Source: Halioxenophilus sp033283405 (GTDB taxonomy: Bacteria > Pseudomonadota > Gammaproteobacteria > Pseudomonadales > Cellvibrionaceae). From it: a DNA stretch of 64,000 bases. The notes below the pieces were generated by a model. That model saw only the letters and a program-made list of their open reading frames with translations, searched no databases and was not told where the DNA came from. Below are positions 45,821-55,659 of this stretch, in pieces. Both the position numbers and the translations under genes were made by a program. Each line of letters begins with the position of its first letter. The stretch's first letter is position 1. Location: contig NZ_JAWMQR010000004.1 in the NCBI RefSeq assembly GCF_033283405.1, positions 124,001 to 188,000 on the forward strand. Reading direction: 5' to 3'.

Positions 45821-46196
45821 CCGACTCCTCCTCTAAATAAATGGCGTCAACATCCTGCCCAGCGGCGCAGCACCCCGCCAACCCGGCAGGGATTCATTGC
45901 CAATTACCGCGTGCCTCTTGATATCGATTAACCCGCCACTGCAGCCGGCACTGTAGAGTCGCCTGCGGCCTGGCCAGAGCGCCAGCCTGTCGCGCTGGGA
46001 TCGAATATCCAGGTAAAGCTTTACGACTTTTTGCTAGTTGTCAGCTCAGGTCAGGTTCGGTAAAACCCCTCAATGCCGGACCACAAGCCGGTTTGCTAAA
46101 AACAGCCGCACGACGTCGTCGCACAACCGATGACGCCGCACAACAATAGTCACACTACGCTGACGCTCCGTTCACCCAAAAATAGTGAGAATGCCT
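45821..46196. other. Intergenic region upstream of globin gene
   Basis: No gene in these 376 bp. Near the globin gene there is a 10-bp palindrome ACGACGTCGT (46110-46119) and a direct repeat of GCACAAC (46121-46127 and 46138-46144, period 17). These could form a regulator site. The rest shows only short GC-rich repeats. Confidence 0.5.
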
Positions 46197-46631
46197 ATGT
46201 CAACGTCCCGCACTGATCTCAACTATGAGCAGCGCTTTAACGACAGCGTAGACAAATTAATGGGCCACGGATGTTACAACGTGGAGTTAATCGAAGATTT
46301 TTATCGGATTTTTTTGGCCAAGTCGGATGTGGTCGCCAACCTCTTTGCCCACACCAACATGAGCGCGCAAAAAACCATGCTGCACGACTCACTGGAGACC
46401 TTGATCGACTTCTCCCGTACCAAAGAGATCTCGCCGGCGCTGGAAAAACTCGCCCAGGCCCACGGCAAGCGGGGTAAAAATGTGCCGACTTATCTGTTTG
46501 ATGTCTGGCTCGACAGCCTGATGGAAGCGCTCTACCTGCGCGATAACTCCTTCACCGATAAAGACGAGTTGGCCTGGCGCCTAACCTTGGCGCCCGGCAT
46601 CACCTACGTGAAATTTATCTGCAAAAAATAG
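46197..46631 (+). CDS. Single-domain globin
   Basis: A 144-residue all-helical heme protein. Phe50 in VVANLFAHTNMSAQKTML fits the invariant CD1 Phe and the E-helix region with a distal Gln; His89 in LEKLAQAHGKRG fits the proximal F8 His; the H helix is truncated after TLAPGITYVKFI. It is not fused to a reductase or transducer. ATG at 46197 has GTGAG 7 nt upstream. Oxygen or NO chemistry is likely but not shown. Convergent with polB. Confidence 0.82.
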   Translation: MSTSRTDLNYEQRFNDSVDKLMGHGCYNVELIEDFYRIFLAKSDVVANLFAHTNMSAQKTMLHDSLETLIDFSRTKEISPALEKLAQAHGKRGKNVPTYLFDVWLDSLMEALYLRDNSFTDKDELAWRLTLAPGITYVKFICKK

Positions 46632-46661
46632 CGGCAGCCCCTTGCCTTCCAACACCCCTCC

Positions 46662-49034
46662 CTAAAAGAGTTTGAATTGGCGGTTGGTAATGGCCTGAAA
46701 ACTGGTGCCGAGCGTGGCCAGCAAACCATCCACCACCGGCGCCATCTGTTTTTCCAAATAGTGTTCGTAATCGATCGCCGCCCCTTCGGCCAGGGCAGTG
46801 GCTTCGGGGCCGCGGGTAGTCCACACATACTCTATCCAGTCGCCCTTGCGAATTTTATGGCCGGCCGCCGCCAGCTTGCGGGCCGCCTGCACATGGGGCG
46901 GGCTGATGGCCTCATAGTCATCCAACGGCCGGCGCAGGCGCTTGCGATAGACCAACAACGCATCGAGCTCGCCAGCCAACAGCTGCTCCACTTCGGCACT
47001 GATAAACGCGCGATACTCACGGTTGTGGAAAACCCGCTCAAACAGCGATTGCTGAAAACGCCGCGCCAGCGGTGTCCAGTCGCTACGCACCGCCTCCAGG
47101 CCGCGAAACAGCAGCTTGGAACCATTGGCGGTGTGCACCAGGCCGGCGTAGCGTTTTTTGCTGCCGGTCTCCTGGCCGCGAATTTTGGGCATAAAAAAGC
47201 GGCTGAAATGACTCTCGAACTGAATCTCAAGATAGGAGCTGAGGCCGTATTCATCCCGCAGGAAGTCGCGCCAGTACTGATTTAACGCGGTCGCCAGGGC
47301 TCGACCAACCGGCTCGCCCCCGGCCTCCGGGCTCTCATCCCCCAGCCAGACAAACACCGAATCGGTGTCGCCGTAGATCACCCGATAGCCCTGTTGCTCG
47401 AACCAGGCCTGGGTCTGCTGCAGTATCTGGTGGCCACGCAAGGTGATGGAGCTAGCCACACGCGGATCGAAAAAGCGGCACAGGGGCGAGCCCAGCACGC
47501 CGTAGTAGGCGTTCATAATAATTTTTATCGCCTGCGAAAGGGGCTGATTGTGGTGCGCCTTGGCCTCATCCCGGCGCTGCCAAAGGTTGGCCACCAGCCC
47601 CGGCAGAATCGACTCCTCCCGGGCAAAGCGGGCGTCGTTAAAGCCCGCCACCACCTGCTCGGCCGGCAATTGGTGGTGCTCGGCGTACCAGAAGGCGTAG
47701 GGATCGATGTTGAAGCTGCGAATAATGCTGGGGTACAGGCTTTTAAAGTCGAACAGCAACACCTGGCGAAACAGCCCCGGCTGGGAGTCGAGCACATAGC
47801 CACCGGGGCTGACCAGGTCGATTTTATTCTCGCCGATATTGGGGGCGACATAACCCTTGCGGTGCAATCTGGGCAGGTAGGAGAACTCAAACGCCGCCGC
47901 CGAGCCGCCAATGCGGTCCAGAGGCAGACCCGTCATCTGGCTCTTGGCACGGGCGAACTCCAGCAGTTGGGTGTGGGCAAAGATCTCCCACACCAACTCA
48001 CAATCCTTCAGGTTGTAGCGCGCCAATTGCGCTTTATGGCTGTGGAACCAATCGGTGATCTGCTCGCCGCGGTCGCCACCGGAGAGCAGTTTATCGGCCC
48101 CCAACAGCTGTCTCGCCACCGCCCCCAGGGCGAAGCTCTCAAACTGGTAAAAGGCGGTGCGCAACAGCTCAATGCCATCCAGGGCAATACGCCCGGGAAT
48201 CGAAATATAGCGTTTCTCCGGGTCGTCCGGGTCGGCCCGCCAACTGGGCTCACGGCCCAGGCGGCCAATGGCGAAGTCCACCCCAAAATGACGGCAGAGG
48301 TTGCTCAACACCCACAGGTCAAAGCCGATAAAATTCCAGCCGATTAAGATGTCCGGGTCTGCCCGTTGCAGCCACTCAAAAAAAGCGAGCAGGCACGCCG
48401 TCTGGGTCGGGCAAAAGTGCAGCTCAAACGCTTCACCAGACGCCTCCTCACCGGCACCTTCACCCACCATAAACACCCGCCTTTCACTTTCGGTATAAAC
48501 GGCAATGGAGTAGAGCTCGGCCGCCTGCATATCGGTTTCGATATCCACCGACGCCACCTTAAAAGCGGGCGCCACCGCGGCCGGGCGCCACTGAGGATTG
48601 GTGAGCAGAGGAAAACCCTGGTGGCTGGTCGGCTCGCCCAGCAGCGTGACATCCGAGTGGATAAAGCGCTCCATCAAAAAGCGCTCCGGTGGGCGGATAT
48701 CGGCCTCCCACACCGGTATCTGCCGGCGCAACAGCTGCGCGGCATCGCGGGCACGTTTGTAACTTTTAAAGTAGAGCGCCGCCACCGGCTCGAAGGTGTG
48801 GCTAAAGAGGTCGAGATTTTGCACCCGCCAGCCGCGCTGCAGGCCAAGCACCGGCTGCACCTTGGCCAGGTCAGCCTGGCGAATAAAGAAGACCGCCTCC
48901 TGTTCGGCGACGGTCACCCGGTGGGGACCCTGGTCGGTGGACAGCCAGAACTCGAGCTCGACGCCCGGCTCCCGGTCGTGCCAGTGGCGGGTGAGGATGA
49001 AGCCGCTAATCTCACCCGGCTTGGAAGCGCTCAC
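46662..49034 (-). CDS. polB: DNA polymerase II (family B)
   Basis: A 790-residue SOS-type polymerase with proofreading. Exonuclease motifs: SVDIETDMQ, GWNFIGFDLWVLSN, and YNLKDCELVWEIF (Y-x3-D). Polymerase motifs: FDFKSLYPSIIRSFNIDP (A), IKIIMNAYYGVLGSPL (B) and YGDTDSVFVWLGD (C). Length equals E. coli Pol II. Start appears to be GTG at 49034. The DUF2333 gene is 9 bp upstream on the same strand, so both may share a transcript. Confidence 0.97.
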   Translation of the reverse strand: MSASKPGEISGFILTRHWHDREPGVELEFWLSTDQGPHRVTVAEQEAVFFIRQADLAKVQPVLGLQRGWRVQNLDLFSHTFEPVAALYFKSYKRARDAAQLLRRQIPVWEADIRPPERFLMERFIHSDVTLLGEPTSHQGFPLLTNPQWRPAAVAPAFKVASVDIETDMQAAELYSIAVYTESERRVFMVGEGAGEEASGEAFELHFCPTQTACLLAFFEWLQRADPDILIGWNFIGFDLWVLSNLCRHFGVDFAIGRLGREPSWRADPDDPEKRYISIPGRIALDGIELLRTAFYQFESFALGAVARQLLGADKLLSGGDRGEQITDWFHSHKAQLARYNLKDCELVWEIFAHTQLLEFARAKSQMTGLPLDRIGGSAAAFEFSYLPRLHRKGYVAPNIGENKIDLVSPGGYVLDSQPGLFRQVLLFDFKSLYPSIIRSFNIDPYAFWYAEHHQLPAEQVVAGFNDARFAREESILPGLVANLWQRRDEAKAHHNQPLSQAIKIIMNAYYGVLGSPLCRFFDPRVASSITLRGHQILQQTQAWFEQQGYRVIYGDTDSVFVWLGDESPEAGGEPVGRALATALNQYWRDFLRDEYGLSSYLEIQFESHFSRFFMPKIRGQETGSKKRYAGLVHTANGSKLLFRGLEAVRSDWTPLARRFQQSLFERVFHNREYRAFISAEVEQLLAGELDALLVYRKRLRRPLDDYEAISPPHVQAARKLAAAGHKIRKGDWIEYVWTTRGPEATALAEGAAIDYEHYLEKQMAPVVDGLLATLGTSFQAITNRQFKLF

Positions 49035-49043
49035 CGCTGAGGT

Positions 49044-50108
49044 TTAACCCTGTTCCAACAGGGTGCGCAGGTCGATCAACGCCGCGTTGGCGCGGCTGAT
49101 GTAGGAGGCCATCACCAGCGAGTGGTTGGCGACAAAGCCAAAGCCATCGCCGTTAAGAATCATGGGGCTGTATATAAAGTCCTGGGTCGCTTCCAGCTCG
49201 CGGATAATCTGTTGCAGGCTGACCCGCGCATTTTTCTTGTCGAGCACCGCCCCAAAATCCTGCTCCACCGCGCGCAACAGATGCAGCAGCGCCCAGGCAC
49301 TGCCGCGGGTTTCAAAGAAGACATCGTCGATTTCAGACCAGGGGGTTTTCACCAGAATCTCTTTCGGCGCCGCGGTTGACTGGGTGGCATCACTTTCACC
49401 GGCCAGGTCGGTGTTGATGCGCCGCTGACCGACACTGGCGGTCAACTTCTGGGAGAGGCTGCCCAGGCGGGTTTCCACCGTCGCCAACCAATAACGCAGA
49501 TTATCGGCCCGGGCATAGAATTGAGCGTTGGTTTGGTCTTCATCCACCAAACGATCGAGGTAGGCCTCCAGAAATTCGATCCCCTCCTGGTACTGCGACT
49601 CGGTGGAGGGCAGCATCCAGTTGTTGTTATCGAAGTTAAAACGCGCCTCGGCCTTGGCCAGATCTTCATCTTCGGTGGATTGGGTTTGCGAGCGGCTGAA
49701 GGATTCGCGCAGCGCCTTGCTCATATCGCGCACCTGTACCAACACACCGTACTCCCAGTTGGGCTGGTTATCGAGCCAGAGCCCCGGTGGCGTGATGTCG
49801 TTGGTGAGGTAGCCGCCGCGCTTATTGAGCAGTGTCTCGACCAGCTGAATGGTGGTGGCGGTGGTGACCGAACCGGTCACCGGCCGGGCATCGCTGCTGG
49901 CACCGGTCCGCGCCTGAGTCTGCGCCACCACATCGAACTGATCCGGTGCCACACTCCAGAACATACCGACCACGGCGGACACCAGCAGGTAGATGAGCAG
50001 AAACCACAATAGCCACCACCAGAGGCGACTATCCTCACGCTCCTCGCGCCAGCGTCGAAACCAGCCTCGCAATCGGATCCACGGCCGTGTGACGGCGTTT
50101 AAAACCAT
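49044..50108 (-). CDS. DUF2333 family inner-membrane protein
   Basis: A 354-residue protein with one N-terminal helix (WWWLLWFLLIYLLVSAVVGMFW) after a basic cytosolic start, and a periplasmic helical body. Recognised by LLNKRGGYLTNDITPPGLWLDNQPNWEYGVLVQVRD and FNFDNNNWMLPSTESQY, which are the DUF2333 signature stretches. Function unknown. ATG start. It precedes polB and follows a lipoprotein gene. Confidence 0.82.
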   Translation of the reverse strand: MVLNAVTRPWIRLRGWFRRWREEREDSRLWWWLLWFLLIYLLVSAVVGMFWSVAPDQFDVVAQTQARTGASSDARPVTGSVTTATTIQLVETLLNKRGGYLTNDITPPGLWLDNQPNWEYGVLVQVRDMSKALRESFSRSQTQSTEDEDLAKAEARFNFDNNNWMLPSTESQYQEGIEFLEAYLDRLVDEDQTNAQFYARADNLRYWLATVETRLGSLSQKLTASVGQRRINTDLAGESDATQSTAAPKEILVKTPWSEIDDVFFETRGSAWALLHLLRAVEQDFGAVLDKKNARVSLQQIIRELEATQDFIYSPMILNGDGFGFVANHSLVMASYISRANAALIDLRTLLEQG

Positions 50109-50199
50109 AACCTTCCCCTAAACCGGGCTGACGCCCACCTGCTCTGTAATTCTCTTTAGTATCGGCCATTGGCCGCAAAACACCCACCCATGGCGCAAA

Positions 50200-50964
50200 T
50201 TAGAGTGCCTGCAGGACTATTTTCGGCTCCCGCCCCAGTTGAATGTTACCGCGCAGGCGGTAGCCGGGAACGGCCTCTTTCATCTGTTGATAGATCCAGC
50301 GCCCCTCGGCATCAGTGCGCGACACAATCAAAACAAACAGATCGCTCTTCTGCACGCGCTGGGCCAATTGCGCCAGGGAGCTGGTTAATGTCTGGTCGCG
50401 ATTGGCCAGCGCCTTGGTGGGCAGCTTGATCTCCGAGAGCGGCTCGCCTTTGGACTCCAGCGCCACCTCTTCCTCTTCTTCCGGCTGGGTGCGACGCAAC
50501 TCCACCAGCGCTGCCCGGGTGCTGGCTATACTGTTGCTGTCGGCAACTATACCCTCGGCGGTAGCCAGGAAGCTCGCCGCCTTACCATAATCGCCCAGCT
50601 TGCCTACGGCCATGGCCATCTGGCAGTAACGCTGCACCACCTTCTCCAGCCCGGCTTGAGCGCGCGGCTCCTTGGGCGCCACCAACAGCACCGCTCGATA
50701 GCGGTCGACGGCGTTGTCGTACTCCGGCGTGGTCAGCTGATCCTGGGAGAGGGCATACTCCGCCTGGGCCAGCAGGCGGGTAACCAAGCGTTCGCGCGGG
50801 TCGACCTTGGCCGGCGCCGGTGGTGGCGGTGCCGCAACCACCGCGGGTTCGACCACCGCTGGCGCGTTGGTTTTGGCAGATAGGGAGGCACCACAGCCGG
50901 TAAGCAACACCAGCGAGGGCAACAAAATTCCTAGACTTATGAAATTTCTGGTTAGCTTTGACAC
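50200..50964 (-). CDS. Lipoprotein of unknown function with helical repeat-like middle
   Basis: A 254-residue protein. From a GTG at 50964 the signal KLTRNFISLGILLPSLVLLTGCG gives a clean lipobox. A Pro/Ala linker (AVVAAPPPPAPAKVD) is followed by helical pairs resembling TPR units (RLLAQAEYALSQDQL; AVDRYRAVLLVAPKEPRAQAGLEKV), then an acidic run EEEEEVALES, and an alpha/beta C-terminus ending YRLRGNIQLGREPKIVLQ. I do not recognise a named family. The frame extends to 51078, but that part lacks any start signal. Confidence 0.68.
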   Translation of the reverse strand: MSKLTRNFISLGILLPSLVLLTGCGASLSAKTNAPAVVEPAVVAAPPPPAPAKVDPRERLVTRLLAQAEYALSQDQLTTPEYDNAVDRYRAVLLVAPKEPRAQAGLEKVVQRYCQMAMAVGKLGDYGKAASFLATAEGIVADSNSIASTRAALVELRRTQPEEEEEVALESKGEPLSEIKLPTKALANRDQTLTSSLAQLAQRVQKSDLFVLIVSRTDAEGRWIYQQMKEAVPGYRLRGNIQLGREPKIVLQAL

Positions 50965-51160
50965 TCTATTCAACCAATTTGAAAAAAACGTGAATAAACA
51001 GCCGCAATAATGCCACTCTTTGTGATCATAATTGCACTCGTTAGTGTCAAAATGTGCGCTGGAAATCATACCGGACAATAGAAACCACCACTACGGCCGG
51101 CGTGACCTAAACTTCACAGACAGAACTCACCCTAGCAACCGCGGAAAATTTTACTTGGCC

Positions 51161-52966
51161 ATGAAGCGCAGCAGCCTGATCCACCCTCTTCTAATACTCT
51201 GCCTCCCCGCCCTGTTCCTCACCGCCCCCGTGCAGGCGGCAGACACCTTGGGCCTGGGCGGCTCCAGCCAAGCCAACAGCCTCGGGCTCGAGCCACAGGA
51301 GGAGAGCTTCCTGCCGGTAGAAGAGGCCTACCGGGTACAGATCACCCGGCCAGAGGCCGGCAAACTGGCACTCGACTGGCAGATTGCCCCCGGTTACTAC
51401 CTCTACCAGGCCAAGTTTAAATTCAAGATTGATCAGACCAACCTGCCGGCCAGTTTCGAACCCGGCAAGCGCAAGTATGACGACTACTTCCAGGAAGAGG
51501 TGGAGATCTTCTACCACCAGACCCAGGTTCTGTTAAGTGACCTGCCCACCCCCCCTTATACCCTGGAGGTCACCTCCCAGGGCTGTGCCGATGCCGGCCT
51601 CTGTTATCCGCCCTACAAGCAGTACTTCACCGTCAGTGATGACAGCAGCCCAATCCTGGAGAACGCAGCCGCGGCCCCAGGTGGCGGCAGTGCCGGGCCT
51701 GCCGGTGGCAGTGACAACCAAAGCACCGGCACCAGCACCCCCTTTTCAGCCAGCATCTGGTTGACCAGCATGCTGTTTGCCATGCTCGGCGGCATCATTC
51801 TCAACCTGATGCCCTGTGTGTTCCCGGTGCTCTCCATTAAAGCACTGAGCCTGGCCAACTCTCACCAGAGCAACCACCGCCTGCATCTGCACGGTTGGGC
51901 CTACGCCGCCGGCTGTGTCACCACCTTTGTGGCCATTGCCACCGTTATGTTAATTTTGCGCGCCAGTGGCGAAGCCATCGGCTGGGGCTTTCAGCTGCAG
52001 TCCCCGGCGGTGATCACCCTGCTGCTCTACCTCTTCTTCCTGATGGGGCTGAGCTTTTCCGGCGTGCTTAACCTGGGCAACAGCCTGATGGGTATCGGCC
52101 AAAATGCCACCCAGGGCAACCAGCTGCACCACTCCTGGATGACCGGTGCCCTGGCCTCGGTGGTGGCCAGCCCCTGTACGGCACCAATGATGGGGGCGGC
52201 CCTGGGCTATGCCGTCACTCAGCCGACGGTCATCGCTCTGTCGATCTTCGCCGCCCTGGGTTTTGGCATGGCGCTGCCCTTCCTGCTATTAACTCACCTG
52301 CCGCAACTGGCTAAGGTTCTACCCAAACCCGGCCCCTGGATGGAGACCCTGAAACAGGCGCTGGCCTTCCCACTCTACCTCTCCTGCGTTTGGCTTTTGT
52401 GGGTGGTGGCAAACCAAACCGACAGCAACCACCTCTTCTGGGTAGCCGCCGGCTTGGTACTCATCGCTTTTGCCGCCTGGCTGCTGCGCCACCTGCCCAA
52501 CCACGGCAAGGGCCTTTGGCTTGGCCGCGGTGTGGCGGCGGCCTGCCTGATAGTGGTTGGCATCGGCACCTTCAGCTACCACCCCCCCACCACCGACCCA
52601 CTGTGGCAGAGCTACACACCGGAGAAACTGGCCAGCCTACGCCAGGAGCAGCGGCCGGTGTTTGTTAATCTGACCGCCTCCTGGTGCATAACCTGCCTGG
52701 CCAATGAGCGGGTAGCCCTGGGCACCGAGCGGGTGCGCGCTGCCATGCAAGCGCGAGGCATTCAGGGTTTAAAGGGCGACTGGACCAACGCCGACCCGAT
52801 GATCACCGAACTACTGAAGAAATATGGCCGCTCCGGGGTACCGCTTTACCTCTATTTCCCACCCAGCGCCGATGCCCAGGCGGTGGTTTTGCCACAGCTA
52901 CTCACACCAGAGATCGTAATCACCACCATAAACTCGAAAGATGGCGTCACATTGGCCGAAAATTAA
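51161..52966 (+). CDS. dsbD: Thiol:disulfide interchange protein DsbD
   Basis: A 601-residue protein that moves electrons from cytosolic thioredoxin to periplasmic DsbC/DsbG and related partners. Signal peptide 1-26; N-terminal alpha-type domain with redox pair CADAGLCYP (Cys 142 and 148); eight transmembrane helices with GGIILNLMPCVFPVLSIK and ASVVASPCTAPMMGAA; C-terminal thioredoxin fold with TASWCITCLANER (Cys 509 and 512). All six Cys are present. ATG at 51161; the upstream 43 codons overlap the divergent lipoprotein region. Confidence 0.96.
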   Translation: MKRSSLIHPLLILCLPALFLTAPVQAADTLGLGGSSQANSLGLEPQEESFLPVEEAYRVQITRPEAGKLALDWQIAPGYYLYQAKFKFKIDQTNLPASFEPGKRKYDDYFQEEVEIFYHQTQVLLSDLPTPPYTLEVTSQGCADAGLCYPPYKQYFTVSDDSSPILENAAAAPGGGSAGPAGGSDNQSTGTSTPFSASIWLTSMLFAMLGGIILNLMPCVFPVLSIKALSLANSHQSNHRLHLHGWAYAAGCVTTFVAIATVMLILRASGEAIGWGFQLQSPAVITLLLYLFFLMGLSFSGVLNLGNSLMGIGQNATQGNQLHHSWMTGALASVVASPCTAPMMGAALGYAVTQPTVIALSIFAALGFGMALPFLLLTHLPQLAKVLPKPGPWMETLKQALAFPLYLSCVWLLWVVANQTDSNHLFWVAAGLVLIAFAAWLLRHLPNHGKGLWLGRGVAAACLIVVGIGTFSYHPPTTDPLWQSYTPEKLASLRQEQRPVFVNLTASWCITCLANERVALGTERVRAAMQARGIQGLKGDWTNADPMITELLKKYGRSGVPLYLYFPPSADAQAVVLPQLLTPEIVITTINSKDGVTLAEN

Positions 52967-53239
52967 CGAAAATAACAGCACGTTAGTCGACTTTGTAAGA
53001 TATTGACCCTATCCTCGGCTAACACGCGGACAAATGCGCCTAAATGGCACTAATGCGTTGCGATCAACCAGCTCCAGCAAGCAAATAGCCACAAAAAATT
53101 ACGCTAACTTTCGCTATCTTGCAGGCATTTGCTGCAAACACCACGTTTTAAATATCCAGGCATAGACACTGCCGGCAGTTTCAGGCACACTCCCGCCATT
53201 ACAAACAATCCACCCTACTGATCTGTCTAATTTTCACCT

Positions 53240-53680
53240 ATGGCTTCATTCCTGGTACTGCATGGTCCCAATTTGAACCTTCTTGGCACCCGTGAACCCG
53301 AGGTTTACGGCAGCACCACCCTGGCCGATATCAATCAGTCCCTGGAACAGCTGGCCAGCAGCCAAGGCCATAGCTTGCAAAACTTCCAAAGCAACTCCGA
53401 AGGCGCCCTGGTCGACCGGGTCCATCAGGCCAGAACCGATGGCATCGACTTCATTGTGATCAATCCCGGCGCCTATACCCACACCAGTATCGCCCTGCGG
53501 GACGCACTGAGTGGCGTTGCCATACCTTTTATCGAAATACACATCTCCAACGTACACGCACGGGAAGCTTTTCGTCAGCACTCCTATCTGTCGGATATCG
53601 CAGTCGGCGTGATTTGTGGGCTAGGCGCCAAGGGCTACGAATTGGCCCTGTTAAGCGCAATCGATAACACAACCAACTAA
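53240..53680 (+). CDS. aroQ: 3-Dehydroquinate dehydratase, type II
   Basis: A 146-residue shikimate-pathway enzyme. Seen: VLHGPNLNLLGTREPEVYG (lid Arg and Tyr), NPGAYTHTSIALRDAL, IPFIEIHISNVHAREAFRQHS (catalytic His). Type II enzymes form dodecamers. It is 51 bp upstream of accB on the same strand; this aroQ-accB-accC order is common in gammaproteobacteria. Confidence 0.97.
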   Translation: MASFLVLHGPNLNLLGTREPEVYGSTTLADINQSLEQLASSQGHSLQNFQSNSEGALVDRVHQARTDGIDFIVINPGAYTHTSIALRDALSGVAIPFIEIHISNVHAREAFRQHSYLSDIAVGVICGLGAKGYELALLSAIDNTTN

Positions 53681-53731
53681 TCACAACGGCGGCATTGTCG
53701 CCATGGTCAAGAACAAAGAAAGAGAGCCATC

Positions 53732-54196
53732 ATGGACATTCGTAAAATTAAAAAACTGATTGAAATCCTCGAGGAATCCGATATCGGAGAAATCGAGATC
53801 AAGGAAGGCGAAGAGTCCGTCCGCATCAGTCGCGGCAGCAGCTTCGCCACCGCCGCCATGGCCGCCATGCCCATGCCGGTAGCGGCACCCGCACCCGCCG
53901 CGGCACCCGCCCCGGCACCAGCACCCGCCGCCGAAGCACCGGCGCCGGCGCCCGCCATTAACGGCCACGTGGTCAAATCACCGATGGTCGGTACCTTCTA
54001 TGCTGCCCCAAGCCCAGGTTCACCCTCCTTCGTGGCCGTTGGCCAGCACGTCAAAGTGGGCGATACCATCTGTATCGTCGAAGCGATGAAAATGATGAAC
54101 CAGATCGAAGCCGACAAATCCGGTGTTATCGAAGCCATTTTGGTGGAAGATGGCGAACCGGTAGAGTTCGATCAACCGCTGGTCACTATTGTTTGA
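53732..54196 (+). CDS. accB: Biotin carboxyl carrier protein of acetyl-CoA carboxylase
   Basis: A 154-residue protein. N-terminal helix RKIKKLIEILEESDIGEIEIKEGEESVRI, then an Ala/Pro linker (AAPAPAPAPAAEAPAPAP), then the biotinyl domain with EAMKMMNQIEA (biotinylated Lys) and the end EPVEFDQPLVTI. ATG. In the first committed step of fatty acid synthesis it carries CO2 from AccC to AccAD. Confidence 0.98.
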   Translation: MDIRKIKKLIEILEESDIGEIEIKEGEESVRISRGSSFATAAMAAMPMPVAAPAPAAAPAPAPAPAAEAPAPAPAINGHVVKSPMVGTFYAAPSPGSPSFVAVGQHVKVGDTICIVEAMKMMNQIEADKSGVIEAILVEDGEPVEFDQPLVTIV

Positions 54197-54244
54197 GCCA
54201 GTCACCTAAGCGACGCATTAAGCAACTTTCGGGAGCTGGCTTAA

Positions 54245-55585
54245 ATGATTAACAAAATTCTTATTGCCAACCGCGGTGAGATTGCGCTGCGGGTGCTGCG
54301 TGCCTGCAAGGAGCTGGGCATTCAGACGGTGGCGGTACACTCAACTGTCGACCGGGATCTAAAACACGTGCGCCTGGCGGACGAATCGGTCTGCATCGGC
54401 CCCAACCCCTCCAACAAAAGCTATCTGAACATCCCGGCGATCATCTCCGCCATGGAGATCACCGACTCCGCCGGCGTCCACCCCGGCTACGGCTTCCTGG
54501 CCGAAAACGCCGACTTTGCCGAACAGGTGCAGAAGAGCGGGTTTGTCTTTATCGGCCCCAGCGCCGACGTCATCCGGCTGATGGGCGATAAGGTCTCAGC
54601 CATTAAAGCGATGAAACAGGCGGGCGTACCAACCGTGCCCGGTTCCAACGGACCGCTGCCGGAAGATAAAGAGGCGTGCCTGCGCATCGCCCGGGAGATC
54701 GGTTACCCAGTCATTATTAAAGCTGCTGCTGGTGGCGGTGGCCGCGGTATGCGCGTGGTGCACACCGAATCGGCGCTGCTCAACTCGATTCACGTCACCA
54801 AAGCCGAAGCCGGCGCCGCCTTTGGCGACGATACCGTCTATATGGAGAAATTCCTGCAGAATCCACGGCACGTGGAGGTTCAGGTGCTCGCCGACGGCCA
54901 GGGTAACGCCATCCACCTCTACGACCGCGACTGTTCTCTGCAGCGCCGCCATCAGAAGGTGTTGGAAGAGGCCCCGGCACCGGGCATCCCGGATGAAGTC
55001 CGCCAAGAGGTGTATGAATCCTGCACCAAAGCCTGTATTGAGATCGGCTACAAAGGTGCCGGCACCTTCGAGTTCCTCTATGAAGATGGCCGTTTTTACT
55101 TTATCGAGATGAACACCCGCATCCAGGTAGAGCACCCGGTCACCGAGATGGTCACCGGCATCGATCTGATCAAAGAGCAGATTCGCGTCTGTACCGGTGA
55201 GAAGCTCTCCATCAAGCAGAGTGATGTTAAGCTGCACGGCCACGCTTTTGAGTGCCGGATCAACGCCGAGGACCCGAAAACCTTCATCCCCTGCCCAGGT
55301 ACCGTGAAAAACTTCCACACCCCAGGCGGGCTGGGCGTGCGTGTCGATTCGCACCTCTACAGCAACTACACCGTGCCCGCCAACTACGACTCGATGATTG
55401 CCAAAATCATCACCTACGCCGACAGCCGCATCGAAGCTCTCAACAAGATGCGAGTGGCGCTGGATGAACTGGTGATTGACGGCATTCGCACCAACATCCC
55501 CCTGCAACAGGACCTGGTACGCGATTCCGGCTTCCGTGAAGGTGGTGTTAACATCCACTACCTGGAGAAAAAACTGGGCTTATAA
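54245..55585 (+). CDS. accC: Biotin carboxylase subunit of acetyl-CoA carboxylase
   Basis: A 446-residue ATP-grasp enzyme that carboxylates biotin on AccB. Seen: ILIANRGEIALRVLRACKELG, GVHPGYGFLAENADFA, glycine loop KAAAGGGGRGMRVV, RDCSLQRRHQKVLEEAPAP and catalytic EMNTRIQVEHPVTEMV. ATG 48 bp after accB; one operon. Confidence 0.98.
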   Translation: MINKILIANRGEIALRVLRACKELGIQTVAVHSTVDRDLKHVRLADESVCIGPNPSNKSYLNIPAIISAMEITDSAGVHPGYGFLAENADFAEQVQKSGFVFIGPSADVIRLMGDKVSAIKAMKQAGVPTVPGSNGPLPEDKEACLRIAREIGYPVIIKAAAGGGGRGMRVVHTESALLNSIHVTKAEAGAAFGDDTVYMEKFLQNPRHVEVQVLADGQGNAIHLYDRDCSLQRRHQKVLEEAPAPGIPDEVRQEVYESCTKACIEIGYKGAGTFEFLYEDGRFYFIEMNTRIQVEHPVTEMVTGIDLIKEQIRVCTGEKLSIKQSDVKLHGHAFECRINAEDPKTFIPCPGTVKNFHTPGGLGVRVDSHLYSNYTVPANYDSMIAKIITYADSRIEALNKMRVALDELVIDGIRTNIPLQQDLVRDSGFREGGVNIHYLEKKLGL

Positions 55586-55659
55586 GCGCGACCCAGCGAT
55601 CTCTGCCAGCCCAACTGGGCTGGCTCATCCACCCAACACCGCCCCCGGCGTGTAGATCT

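Noticed and set aside
50144..50159. LexA-like CTGT-N8-TTAG upstream of the DUF2333-polB pair
   Set aside because: Only the first half-site fits CTGT-N8-ACAG, so SOS control of polB from this site is not supported.
53888..53956. Ala/Pro-rich repeat in accB as an unusual expansion
   Set aside because: Such linkers are normal between the two domains of AccB.
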